DNA of 64,000 bases from contig NZ_JAQNDO010000001.1 of NCBI RefSeq assembly GCF_028369105.1, forward strand, positions 2,535,711 through 2,599,710. The letters are read 5' to 3'. Position numbers and translations under genes: made by a program. Positions 43,740-51,270 of the stretch are shown here, in pieces; within the stretch, counting starts at the first letter, position 1; each line of letters starts with the position of its first letter. The notes beneath the pieces are model-generated. The model was not told the DNA's origin and searched no databases. It saw only the letters and a program-made list of their open reading frames with translations. This DNA comes from Polyangium mundeleinium (GTDB lineage Bacteria; Myxococcota_A; Polyangia; Polyangiales; Polyangiaceae).

Positions 43740-44217
43740 CGGCAACGCTCGGTCGAGCCCCATCGAGGCCCCTTCCCCTCTCCCGAAAAGAACCGCCCAC
43801 CCCGGCCAGGGTCCTCTCTCCCTGCGCCCCGCAATGCCGAGGCCCCGCGTCGGGGTTTCCTTCAGGCTCCTACGCCCCAATGCGACCCCAGGCCTGCCGC
43901 CCCTCTTTCAATCCACCGCACATGACGACCCTGGGGGTGGATCCTGCTTTCGGGAGCGAAGAGACGAGGCACCCAAGGGCAGGCATCCGTTCCTCCACGC
44001 ATAACGTCTTCCCACCCCGAAGCAGGTCCCTCCCGCAAGACAGATAGCGTGAAAGCACCCCCTCCCAGGCTCCGCGAGGGAAGCACCGAGCGGGAAGCCA
44101 CCCCGGGGGTGCTCCTCCGGGCCGAGGGAGGAGCCGTCGTAGAGGCCCGGGGCGGGTGGAGACGCGAAACGAGGATCGGTCCCCCACCCGCCTCCTGCCT
44201 CGCGCACCTGAGGAGAT
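43740..44217. other. Intergenic region after the RHS array
   Basis: This stretch of 478 bases lies between two convergent genes and shows no protein-like frame. The only structure I can support is the hairpin at 43840-43858, listed separately. Confidence 0.55.
43840..43858 (+). terminator. Terminator-like hairpin after the RHS/immunity array
   Basis: The segment AGGCCCCG, CGT loop, CGGGGTTT forms an eight-base stem (five G-C pairs, two G-U, one A-U) followed by TCCTT. It is about 100 bases past the last gene of the RHS array and is the best candidate for its end. The T tract is weak. Confidence 0.45.
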
Positions 44218-45354
44218 TCAGACCAGCGCCCCCACACTCGCATCCGCCTGCGCCTGCGCGTGCATCCGCCGAATGCAGAGCCTGAGCCCCTCCCGCAGGT
44301 TCGCGCAGGTGATCACGCGTGACAGGTCGAGCCCGAGGCTCACCACGGTTTGCGCGACGGTCGGCCGGATGCCCGTGATGATGCCCTCGGCGCCGAGCAG
44401 GCGAATGGCCGAGATGAGCGAGAGGATGTGGGCCGCCGTCGCCGTGTCCACGATCTCGACGCCGGTGAGGTCCAGGATCGCATAACGAGCGCTCTGCCGG
44501 GAGACCGCCGTGAGCAGGTCGTCCATCACCCGCGCGGCGCGGGCGCTGTCGACGACGCCCACCATGGGGAGCGTGACCACGCGGTCCCATACCTCGATGA
44601 TCGGCGTCTCCAGGTTGCGGATGACCTCCTGCTGACGCTCGATGAGATGGAGCCTGTTCTGCATGTCCTGCATGGCGCGCTTCGATTCGCTCTTGTCGCA
44701 CGACAAGCAGATGGCGCCGACGACCTCGCCGTCGGCGTTCTTGACCGGGGAAAACCAGTTCTCCCAGAGGACGCCGTGCGCTTCGACGATGTAGTGACGG
44801 TCCTCGCCGCGAAGGGCGCGCTCGACGTTCTCCAGGATCACGGGATCGTGCGCGTACGCCTCGGGGAGGTGCTTGCCGAGGTTGAAGTTGGGTCCGAGGC
44901 CGCTCGTGATCAGGCTCTTGCCGTCATTCAAGGTGACATAGCCGTTCCGATCCACGACGGTCACCGCGATGTCCAGGTTGTCGAGCAGCACGCGCAGGAT
45001 CCGCTCCGGATCATTTTCGCTCGGCTGCGCGGCAGGCGCGGCGGGGAGGAGCACGGCGTGGATTGCGGGGCCATCGCTCACCCGGCGCGCGCTCCAGGAG
45101 AAGGCCTGGTCGTGCCCGTCCGCCCCCCGGAGCCTGCTCACGGCGCGGAGCGCCTCGCCGTCCTTCGGCAGACGCGCCCATGACGCCTGGAAGGCGCCCC
45201 GATCCTCGGGATGCACCGTCTCCACGAGCGAGCGCCCCACCGCGCCCTTCTCGCCGAAGAAGCGCGCGGCCTCCCGGTTCGCCATTGTAATGACGCCCTC
45301 GGGGCTCGTCACGAAATAGATGCCCGGGCATGCGTCGAGAAAGGATTGGAGCAT
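44218..45354 (-). CDS. PAS-PAS-STAS (RsbR-like) signalling protein
   Basis: The 378-aa cytoplasmic protein has a first PAS domain (about 1-105, YFVTSPEGVITMANREAARF). The second PAS (about 120-235, AVTVVDRNGYVTLNDG) has a C-terminal cap GAICLSCDKSESKR. A coiled linker and a STAS domain (about 265-370) follow, with IIEVWDRVVTLPMVGVVD and AILDLTGVEIVDT. It is the same architecture as the 19082-20296 product, and the two STAS domains are close. Here the DLTGVEIVDT phosphorylation region is fully conserved, whereas the other copy has DLTAVEEVDG. No partner kinase is nearby. AGGA lies seven bases before the ATG at 45354. Confidence 0.86.
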   Translation of the reverse strand: MLQSFLDACPGIYFVTSPEGVITMANREAARFFGEKGAVGRSLVETVHPEDRGAFQASWARLPKDGEALRAVSRLRGADGHDQAFSWSARRVSDGPAIHAVLLPAAPAAQPSENDPERILRVLLDNLDIAVTVVDRNGYVTLNDGKSLITSGLGPNFNLGKHLPEAYAHDPVILENVERALRGEDRHYIVEAHGVLWENWFSPVKNADGEVVGAICLSCDKSESKRAMQDMQNRLHLIERQQEVIRNLETPIIEVWDRVVTLPMVGVVDSARAARVMDDLLTAVSRQSARYAILDLTGVEIVDTATAAHILSLISAIRLLGAEGIITGIRPTVAQTVVSLGLDLSRVITCANLREGLRLCIRRMHAQAQADASVGALV

Positions 45355-45397
45355 GAGTTGTCCTGCTTGCGATCTTGTTACCACCGTACGCTACGTC

Positions 45398-45420
45398 ATT
45401 GCAATCCTGCAATTTATAAT
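45398..45420 (+). promoter_or_regulatory. Putative promoter element with inverted repeat
   Basis: The 189-base gap between the divergent PAS-STAS and beta-propeller genes contains a perfect hexamer inverted repeat, ATTGCA-ATCC-TGCAAT (45398-45413). It leads directly into a consensus TATAAT (45415-45420). No good -35 element is visible. It may control the downstream lipoprotein gene. Confidence 0.3.
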
Positions 45421-45543
45421 TCGTGCCTGTCAGGCCCATGACAGCCAATGCGCCGTTTGCATGGCGGTGCTGCGGGTCGCGTCCTTTCGATTTCGTGGAG
45501 GGTATCCGCGCTTCGCCGGGGTCTCGCTGCGGCCTCGCTTGCC

Positions 45544-47352
45544 ATGCGCCCGCCCTTTCGCTCTCATGTCCGGGTGCGCACCCACCTCCTCGGTCTCCTC
45601 GCGCGTGTCACGGCCGGGATCCTGTTTCCCCTCGTGCTAGGCGCATCGGGGTGCTGCGGCTGCCCGATGGGCCTGTGCACGTCGTTGATGAAGGGGCTGC
45701 CGGGGCCGGGATCGTCACCGCCCACGACGGGGCCTTCGCTCGGCGTCGGCGGCGGCGCGGGCGCATCCGAGGCCGAGGCCGAGGAGGGCGAGCCGAGCGC
45801 GCCGCTCGCGCCCGAGGGCGCGCAGGCCGAACGTCAACCCGTCCACGGGAGCGCGCAGGAGCCGAGCCTGAGCCTCGACAGCAGGCTGCCCATGCGCGGG
45901 GCGCTGCAGAAGCAGGCGAACGGCAAGACGCGCTTCGTGCCGCATTCGGCCACGGCCGCAGCGCCGATCGGGGACGGGTCGTCCTTCGTCGTCGCCGGCG
46001 TCACGGGCCTCTGGCAACACGATACGAAGACCCTGGCGAAGCGCTCGCGCCTCGTCCCCGGGCCCGTGCTGGATGTCGCCGCGGCGCCGGACGGCACGCG
46101 GTTCGCCTATACGCTTTCCGGCGGCCGCGTGCGGGTCGTCGAGTACCCGAGCCTCAAGCAGAGCGCGGCGGCGACCGTCGACGTGCCGGTTCGCATGCGG
46201 TTCTCCGCGGATGGCAAGCACGTCGCGTTTGGCTCGGAGAGCGATACGGTGACGCTCCTCGACGTAGCCACGGGCAAGACCCACGTGTTCGACACGGACG
46301 AGGACGTGAACGACGTCTTCCCCATGCCGGATCGGCCCGGCGAGGTCGCGTATGCGAGCGACGACGACGAGTTCGCGATCGTCGACGTCTTGAAGGGCCG
46401 CAAGGTGTTCGGCTCGGAGCCGCTCGTGGAGCGCTGGCGGTCCACGAACCGACCCTTCTTCACGATGCGCGATCAGCAAGCCGTCGCCTACGATCCCGTC
46501 ACGAAGACGCTCATCGGCGGCGGGGACGACAACATGCTCTGGCGGGTCGACGATCTGCGCGGATCCCCTTCGATCCGGTCGCCCATCGAGCTCGGCGGCA
46601 ACGTCGTGGAGATCGCCTGTTGCGCGGGGCAAACCGCGGTGGACCGCGCGGCCTACGTGGCCGTCGATGACCTCCGGGTGCGCGCCGTGGCCCTCGACGG
46701 GCGGCTCGGGCCGCAGTTCGGGCCGCTCATGAGCAGCGTGGGCTCGTTCAAGATCCGCATCGCGCTCGTGCCCTCGGGCGACCTGCTGATCGCGCCGCAA
46801 GGCACGCTCTACCGCTGGGTGCCGCGCACGGGCGAGGCGCTGCGCTCGTCCGATTACGCCGCGCCCGCCGCGCTCTCGGCGAGCGCGCTCGACGCCGACA
46901 CGGTGTACGTGCTCTGCGACACGGGCGTCTGCATGGTCCACCGCGTGGCCCACGGCGCGCCCGCCGCGGACGTGGAGACGGTGATCCTCGGGGATCTTCC
47001 GGGCCTCGGGATGCGCGCGATCCTGCCGTTCGACGGCGGAACACGCGCGATCGTGACCTCGAAGGACAACAAGCTCCGGCTCGTGTACCTGGCCTCCGGC
47101 GGCGCGCTGGAGGCGCCGATCGACACGTCCGCGGAGGCCTCGTTCGGCGAGAAATACGCCCGGCGCGACGGCGGGACGCACGGGTGCATCCTGCCCGGCG
47201 GCGACGTCTACGAGATCACGGCGAGCCCACGCGGCGCCCGCAAGGTGGGCACGGCCGCGGGCAGCGGGCCCGTGTCGTCCTTCAACTGGGATGTGGCCTC
47301 GAAGCGCTGGCGCATCGGGCGCGGCGCGCACGGGTTCGTGTACGTCCCGTAG
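45544..47352 (+). CDS. Beta-propeller (WD40-like) lipoprotein
   Basis: The 602-aa lipoprotein has an N-terminal hydrophobic leader with lipobox GASGC, then a Gly/Ala/Glu/Pro spacer. The body is a run of WD40/YVTN-like blades: VLDVAAAPDGTRFAYTLSGG, VRMRFSADGKHVAFGSES, DTVTLLDVATGKTHVF and AVAYDPVTKTLIGGGDDN. This forms one propeller, probably of seven or eight blades. No enzymatic motif is present, so it is likely a scaffold or binding protein outside the inner membrane. The start is the ATG at 45544, the only one giving a lipoprotein signal; the frame is open to 45448. It converges on the crotonase, three bases apart. Confidence 0.8.
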   Translation: MRPPFRSHVRVRTHLLGLLARVTAGILFPLVLGASGCCGCPMGLCTSLMKGLPGPGSSPPTTGPSLGVGGGAGASEAEAEEGEPSAPLAPEGAQAERQPVHGSAQEPSLSLDSRLPMRGALQKQANGKTRFVPHSATAAAPIGDGSSFVVAGVTGLWQHDTKTLAKRSRLVPGPVLDVAAAPDGTRFAYTLSGGRVRVVEYPSLKQSAAATVDVPVRMRFSADGKHVAFGSESDTVTLLDVATGKTHVFDTDEDVNDVFPMPDRPGEVAYASDDDEFAIVDVLKGRKVFGSEPLVERWRSTNRPFFTMRDQQAVAYDPVTKTLIGGGDDNMLWRVDDLRGSPSIRSPIELGGNVVEIACCAGQTAVDRAAYVAVDDLRVRAVALDGRLGPQFGPLMSSVGSFKIRIALVPSGDLLIAPQGTLYRWVPRTGEALRSSDYAAPAALSASALDADTVYVLCDTGVCMVHRVAHGAPAADVETVILGDLPGLGMRAILPFDGGTRAIVTSKDNKLRLVYLASGGALEAPIDTSAEASFGEKYARRDGGTHGCILPGGDVYEITASPRGARKVGTAAGSGPVSSFNWDVASKRWRIGRGAHGFVYVP

Positions 47353-47355
47353 AAC

Positions 47356-48114
47356 CTATCCGCGTCGCTTGAAGAACGCGTCGAGCGCGGCCTGATGAGC
47401 CGGGCCGCCCCAGACCTCGGCGAAGGTCGCCCGCTCGCGCTCGATCGCGTCGCCGCGCATCGCCGCGCGGACCGCCGTGAGCGCGCGTTTCTGCGCCGCG
47501 ACCACGTCACGGGCGCCGCCGGCGATCCGCCCGATGCGCTCGATCGCCCGCTCGCGTGACGTTCCCTTGGGGACGACCTCGTTCACGAGCCCGATCCGCG
47601 CGGCCTCCTCGGCGCCGATCTTCTCGGCCGAGAACATGAGCCGCGGCGCCTCGATCGGCCCCACGCGCTCGACGAGCCGCGTGAGCCCGCCCCAGGCCGG
47701 CGAGAGGCCCATGCGGGCGTGCCGGAATGCGAGCGAGGCGTGGGCCTCGACGATCACCATGTCGCAGAGGAGCAAGAGCTCGCAGCCGCCGCCGTAGACG
47801 TCGCCCTGCACCGCGGCCACGACGGGCAGCGCGCTCGTCTCCAGGAGCACGAGGTCCTCGTACATGTCGAGCACCACGGACGGGCCCGCCTGCTCCCGCA
47901 CGGCACGGCTGATCTCGTGGAGATCGCCGCCTGAAACGAACGTCTCTTCGCCCGTCGCGGTGAGCACGATGCCGCGGACCGCGGGATCGGCCTCGGCCAC
48001 GCGGATGGCCTCGGCGAGGCGGCGGGTGAGGTCTCGGTCGAGGGCGTTGCGGGTCTTCGGTCGGTCGATCGTGAGGACGAGCGCGCCCTCCGTAGGCTCG
48101 ATCCGCAGGCTCAA
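47356..48114 (-). CDS. Enoyl-CoA hydratase/isomerase (crotonase) family protein
   Basis: The 252-aa crotonase has oxyanion-hole motifs ATGEETFVSGGDLHEI and AAVQGDVYGGGCELLLLCDM. The region where hydratases carry their second glutamate reads LAFRHARMGLSPAWGG, so a hydratase reaction is not assured. The start is a TTG at 48114 that overlaps the stop of the upstream gene as TTGA, with GCGGAG before it. This makes it translationally coupled to the RimK-like ligase. No ATG or GTG gives the N-terminal strand (SLRIEPTEGALVLTIDRP). The role of a crotonase beside a peptide ligase is unclear. Confidence 0.86.
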   Translation of the reverse strand: MSLRIEPTEGALVLTIDRPKTRNALDRDLTRRLAEAIRVAEADPAVRGIVLTATGEETFVSGGDLHEISRAVREQAGPSVVLDMYEDLVLLETSALPVVAAVQGDVYGGGCELLLLCDMVIVEAHASLAFRHARMGLSPAWGGLTRLVERVGPIEAPRLMFSAEKIGAEEAARIGLVNEVVPKGTSRERAIERIGRIAGGARDVVAAQKRALTAVRAAMRGDAIERERATFAEVWGGPAHQAALDAFFKRRG

Positions 48115-49127
48115 GACGGCACTCCGCGGGCCCGGCCGTTGAGACGGCCGTTCATGCGGGTGGGGATGGGCGGCAGACGCCGGGGCGGCATGCGCTCGTC
48201 GTGGATCACGTTCGTGATGCGCAGATCGACCTCGCGTTGCGAGATGCGCCCGTGCGTCAGGGCGTACTTCTCGGCGTGCTCGATGATGGCCGAGGCCACG
48301 TCGATGCCGCTCGCGCGCTCGATGCCTTCGAGCCCGGGGGAGCTGTTGATCTCGAGGATCTTCGGCTTTTTCTTCGATTCGAGCATGTCGACGCCGGCGA
48401 CCTCGAGGCCCATCACCTTGACCGCGCGGATGGCCGCGTTGCGGTAGGCGGGCAGGAGCTTGACCTTGTCGCCCTTGCCGCCGCGGTGCAGGTTCGAGCG
48501 GAATTCGCCGGGCTTGGCGACCCTGCGCATCGAGGCGACCACGCGGCCGCCGACCACGAGGATGCGGATGTCGCGGCCCTTCGACTCGCGGACGTACTCC
48601 TGCAGGACGATGTCCTGGCCCATGGCCCAGAGCGTCTCCAGGAGCGAATGCACGGCCTGGGGGGTCTCGGCGATCATGGTGCCGATGCCCTGCGTGCCCT
48701 GCTGGAGCTTGACGATGGCGGGACACCCGACGAGGGCGAGCGCCGAGTCGACGCCGGCCGGGCTCCGCGCGCAGATCGTCGCGGGGACGTCGATGTTCTT
48801 GCGGTTCAGGAGCTGCAGCGCGCGCAGCTTGTCGCGGCTCCGGGCGATGGAGACCGCGCTGTTCAGCACGGGCACGCCCATGAGGTCGAACTGGCGCACC
48901 ACGGCGAGGCCGTAGTTCGTGATGCTCGCGCCGATGCGGGGGATCACGAGGTCGAACCGAGGCACGGGGTTGCCCTCGTGGAGCAGGCTCGATCGGCCCT
49001 TGGAGACGACGATCTGCAGGTCGAGCGGGTCGATGACCGTGACCTCGTGGCCACGCGCGCGGGCGGCCAGGACGATCCGGCTGGTCGAGTAGAGGTTCTG
49101 GTTGCGCGAGAGGAGGAGGAACCGCAT
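48111..49127 (-). CDS. rimK: RimK-like ATP-grasp glutamate ligase
   Basis: The 338-aa ATP-grasp ligase has the full RimK pattern. It starts MRFLLLSRNQNLYSTSRI and has VIPRIGASITNYGLAVVRQF, then LQQGTQGIGTMIAE (glycine-rich lid) and DIRILVVGGRVVASMRR. The Mg/ATP-binding end is KILEINSSPGLEGIERASG. RimK adds glutamates to ribosomal protein S6; homologues make poly-glutamate or modify other peptides. E. coli RimK has 300 residues; the extra 40 here form an Arg-rich C-terminal tail (RMPPRRLPPIPTRMNGRLNG). It is the first gene of a two-gene unit with the crotonase. Confidence 0.88.
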   Translation of the reverse strand: MRFLLLSRNQNLYSTSRIVLAARARGHEVTVIDPLDLQIVVSKGRSSLLHEGNPVPRFDLVIPRIGASITNYGLAVVRQFDLMGVPVLNSAVSIARSRDKLRALQLLNRKNIDVPATICARSPAGVDSALALVGCPAIVKLQQGTQGIGTMIAETPQAVHSLLETLWAMGQDIVLQEYVRESKGRDIRILVVGGRVVASMRRVAKPGEFRSNLHRGGKGDKVKLLPAYRNAAIRAVKVMGLEVAGVDMLESKKKPKILEINSSPGLEGIERASGIDVASAIIEHAEKYALTHGRISQREVDLRITNVIHDERMPPRRLPPIPTRMNGRLNGRARGVPS

Positions 49128-49320
49128 CCGGGGGGACCGAGGCTAGCAGAGCTTGGGAGCGGGGGCGCGCGGTTCCCTCGGCTTCGCCGGCCGGGGTACG
49201 ACCTCACATTTCTTCCTCTTGCGCCCGTGAATATTTCGTGTACGAATCATCGTAGAAACGCCGGGAAATCATGGGGTGAGAGCGCCCTGGGGGCCGGCGA
49301 AAACCGAGGAGTTCGTGGCC

Positions 49321-50490
49321 ATGTGGCAGCCGTTCACCGAGGAGCACGAGCAGTTCCGGAAGACCGTCCGCGCGTTCGCCGAGAAGGAGCTCGCGCCGCA
49401 CGCCGAGGAATGGGAGGACGAGGAGTGCTTCCCGAATTGGGTGTTCAAGCGCGCCGGTGAGCTCGGCATCCTGGGCGCCCATTTCCCCGAAGAGCACGGC
49501 GGCATGGGGCTCGACTACTGGTTCAGCGCGGCGAAGGCGGAGGAGCTGCCGCGCTCACGCCTGGCCGGCGTGACCATGGGCCTGCTCGTGCAGAGCGACA
49601 TGGCGACCCCGGTGATCAGCGACCTCGGGACGAAGGAGCAGATCGAGGAGTTTTTGAAGCCCGTGCTCGCGGGGGACAAGGTCATCTCGCTCGGCGTGAG
49701 CGAGCCTGCGGCGGGCAGCGACGTGGCCGGCATCCTCACGACGGCGCGCAAGGACGGCGACGACTACGTGCTCAGCGGGCAAAAGACGTTCATCACGAAC
49801 GGGACGCGGGCCGATTTCGTGACGCTCCTGGCGAAGACGACCCCCGACCGCGGGGCGCACGGCTGCTCGTTTTTCCTGGTCCCGACGAACCTGCCGGGCT
49901 TCAGCGTCTCGAAGAAGCTGAAGAAGATCGGCAACAAGTCCTCGGACACGGCGGAGCTCTTCCTCGACGGCGTGCGGGTGCCGAAGCGGTACCTGCTCGG
50001 CGAGGAGAACATGGGCTTCATGTACCTGATGCAGAACTTCCAGAGCGAGCGGCTCATCGGCTCGGTCAGCGCGCTCGCCGGCGGGTTCTACATGCTGGAG
50101 CAGTCGATCGCATACGGCCGCGATCGCGTGGCGTTCGGCAAGCCCATCCTCAAGCGCGAGGTCTGGCAGCACAAGTTCGTGGACCTTTACACGCGGGCGG
50201 AGGCGGCGAAGTCCCTCGTGTACAAGTGCGTCGACCATTACAACGACGAGCGCTACGTGAAGAAGCAGGCGGTCAGCTTCGACACGGTGAAATACATCTC
50301 GATGGCGAAGGTGCTCGTGGGCGACGTGGTGAGCGACATCATGGACACGTGTCTGCAGTTCCACGGCGGCTGGGGTTACATCGAGGACTTCCCGATCGCC
50401 CGTGCCTGGCGCGACCAGCGGCTCTTCCGCATCGGCGGCGGGACGACCGAGACCATGAAGTACTACATCGCCAAGTTGATGGGCTTCTGA
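49321..50490 (+). CDS. Acyl-CoA dehydrogenase
   Basis: The 389-aa flavoenzyme has the complete acyl-CoA dehydrogenase fold. The FAD site is VISLGVSEPAAGSDVAG followed by QKTFITNGTRADF. The C-terminal domain has QFHGGWGYIEDFPIARAWRD and ends IGGGTTETMKYYIAKLMG. The glutamate used by medium-chain enzymes is Gly here (GGGT). A Glu is present in the helix segment FYMLEQSIAY, the arrangement of long-chain and isovaleryl dehydrogenases. The enzyme oxidises acyl-CoA to enoyl-CoA and passes electrons to ETF. GAGGAG lies nine bases before the ATG at 49321; the frame is open to 49276. It diverges from rimK. Confidence 0.93.
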   Translation: MWQPFTEEHEQFRKTVRAFAEKELAPHAEEWEDEECFPNWVFKRAGELGILGAHFPEEHGGMGLDYWFSAAKAEELPRSRLAGVTMGLLVQSDMATPVISDLGTKEQIEEFLKPVLAGDKVISLGVSEPAAGSDVAGILTTARKDGDDYVLSGQKTFITNGTRADFVTLLAKTTPDRGAHGCSFFLVPTNLPGFSVSKKLKKIGNKSSDTAELFLDGVRVPKRYLLGEENMGFMYLMQNFQSERLIGSVSALAGGFYMLEQSIAYGRDRVAFGKPILKREVWQHKFVDLYTRAEAAKSLVYKCVDHYNDERYVKKQAVSFDTVKYISMAKVLVGDVVSDIMDTCLQFHGGWGYIEDFPIARAWRDQRLFRIGGGTTETMKYYIAKLMGF

Positions 50491-50589
50491 CCGTCCAGAC
50501 CTCCCCCCGGTCCCCCCCCGGTCCCCCGCGCGGGCGGAAAAGTGCTCCGGTGTAGGTTGGATCGCTAAAAAAACAGGAGACAAACGGGC

Positions 50590-50617
50590 TGGGAGGCTGT
50601 AGATACTGCGCCTCCCA
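50590..50617 (+). other. Inverted repeat upstream of the tRNA gene
   Basis: TGGGAGGC (50590-50597) and GCCTCCCA (50610-50617) form a perfect eight-base stem with a 12-base loop. It ends eight bases before the tRNA. It could close off acyl-CoA dehydrogenase transcription, though it has no T tract, or act in tRNA leader processing. Confidence 0.45.
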
Positions 50618-50625
50618 AGCACGAC

Positions 50626-50698
50626 GGGGCTGTAGCTCAGTTGGGAGAGCGCCTGACTGGCAGTCAGGAGGTCAGGGGTTCGATTCCCCTCAGCTCCA
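50626..50698 (+). tRNA. tRNA-Ala (anticodon GGC)
   Basis: A complete 73-base cloverleaf. Acceptor stem GGGGCTG/CAGCTCC has the G3-U70 wobble pair that defines alanine tRNAs. The D-arm is GCTC/GAGC. The anticodon stem CCTGA/TCAGG holds loop CTGGCAG, with anticodon GGC reading GCC and GCU. The variable loop is AGGTC and the T-arm AGGGG-TTCGATT-CCCCT. The discriminator is A; the 3' CCA is not encoded (genomic ACC G). Confidence 0.97.
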
Positions 50699-50776
50699 CC
50701 GGCACGAAGGACGACGAGGGCGCCGCAGAACACGCGGCGCCCTTCGTCGTTTGTGGGCACGAATCCGGAGAGGAGC

Positions 50777-51157
50777 GTGCAGCGCTCGGTCCGCGTGTGG
50801 CGGCTCGCCCTGGCGGGGTACGTGGTGCTGCTCGGGATCATCTCGGGCCTCGCGTATGCGCGGGGGCTGCCGCTCGCCGTCCTGTCCACGCCCTACCTCG
50901 ACAAGGTGCTGCACTTCGGGCTGCTCGGCGGCGCCTCGTTCCTCGCGCGGCGGGCCACAGGCGACGCGCGCGTGCCGTGGATCGGGCTGCCGGCGGGGCC
51001 CGTGGTGGTGGGGCTCCTCGCCACGATCGAGGAGTGCGCGCAGAGGTTCTCGCCGGCGCGGACCTTCAGCCTCGGCGACCTCGCGGCGAATCTGCTCGGC
51101 GTGGTGGTCCTCGGCTGGCTCGCAAGACCACGCCCGCAACGCCACCGCGGCGATTGA
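50777..51157 (+). CDS. VanZ-like membrane protein
   Basis: The 126-aa protein has about four membrane spans and the VanZ pattern. [19 protein letters not shown] has the conserved D-K-x-x-H-F. It is followed by [20 protein letters not shown], with E-E-x-x-Q near [12 protein letters not shown]. VanZ-like proteins are poorly characterised; VanZ itself gives low-level teicoplanin resistance. The GTG at 50777 has GGAGAGGAG directly upstream; a GTG at 50753 in the same frame would add eight residues. The gene begins about 80 bases after the tRNA. Confidence 0.82.
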   Translation: MQRSVRVWRLALAGYVVLLGIISGLAYARGLPLAVLSTPYLDKVLHFGLLGGASFLARRATGDARVPWIGLPAGPVVVGLLATIEECAQRFSPARTFSLGDLAANLLGVVVLGWLARPRPQRHRGD

Positions 51158-51270
51158 CTGTTTTCTCGCGAGGCGTTTACGATCGAGAGGAGATCCACGC
51201 GCGCTCGATCGAACGCGCGCGCGTTCGCGGATCGGCTTCTGGATCCTTTCGACTCGGCGGAGCGCTTGGC

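Noticed and set aside
49236..49247. TTCGT-GT-ACGAA dyad upstream of the acyl-CoA dehydrogenase
   Set aside because: The arms are only five bases and the centre is asymmetric; too short to call an operator.
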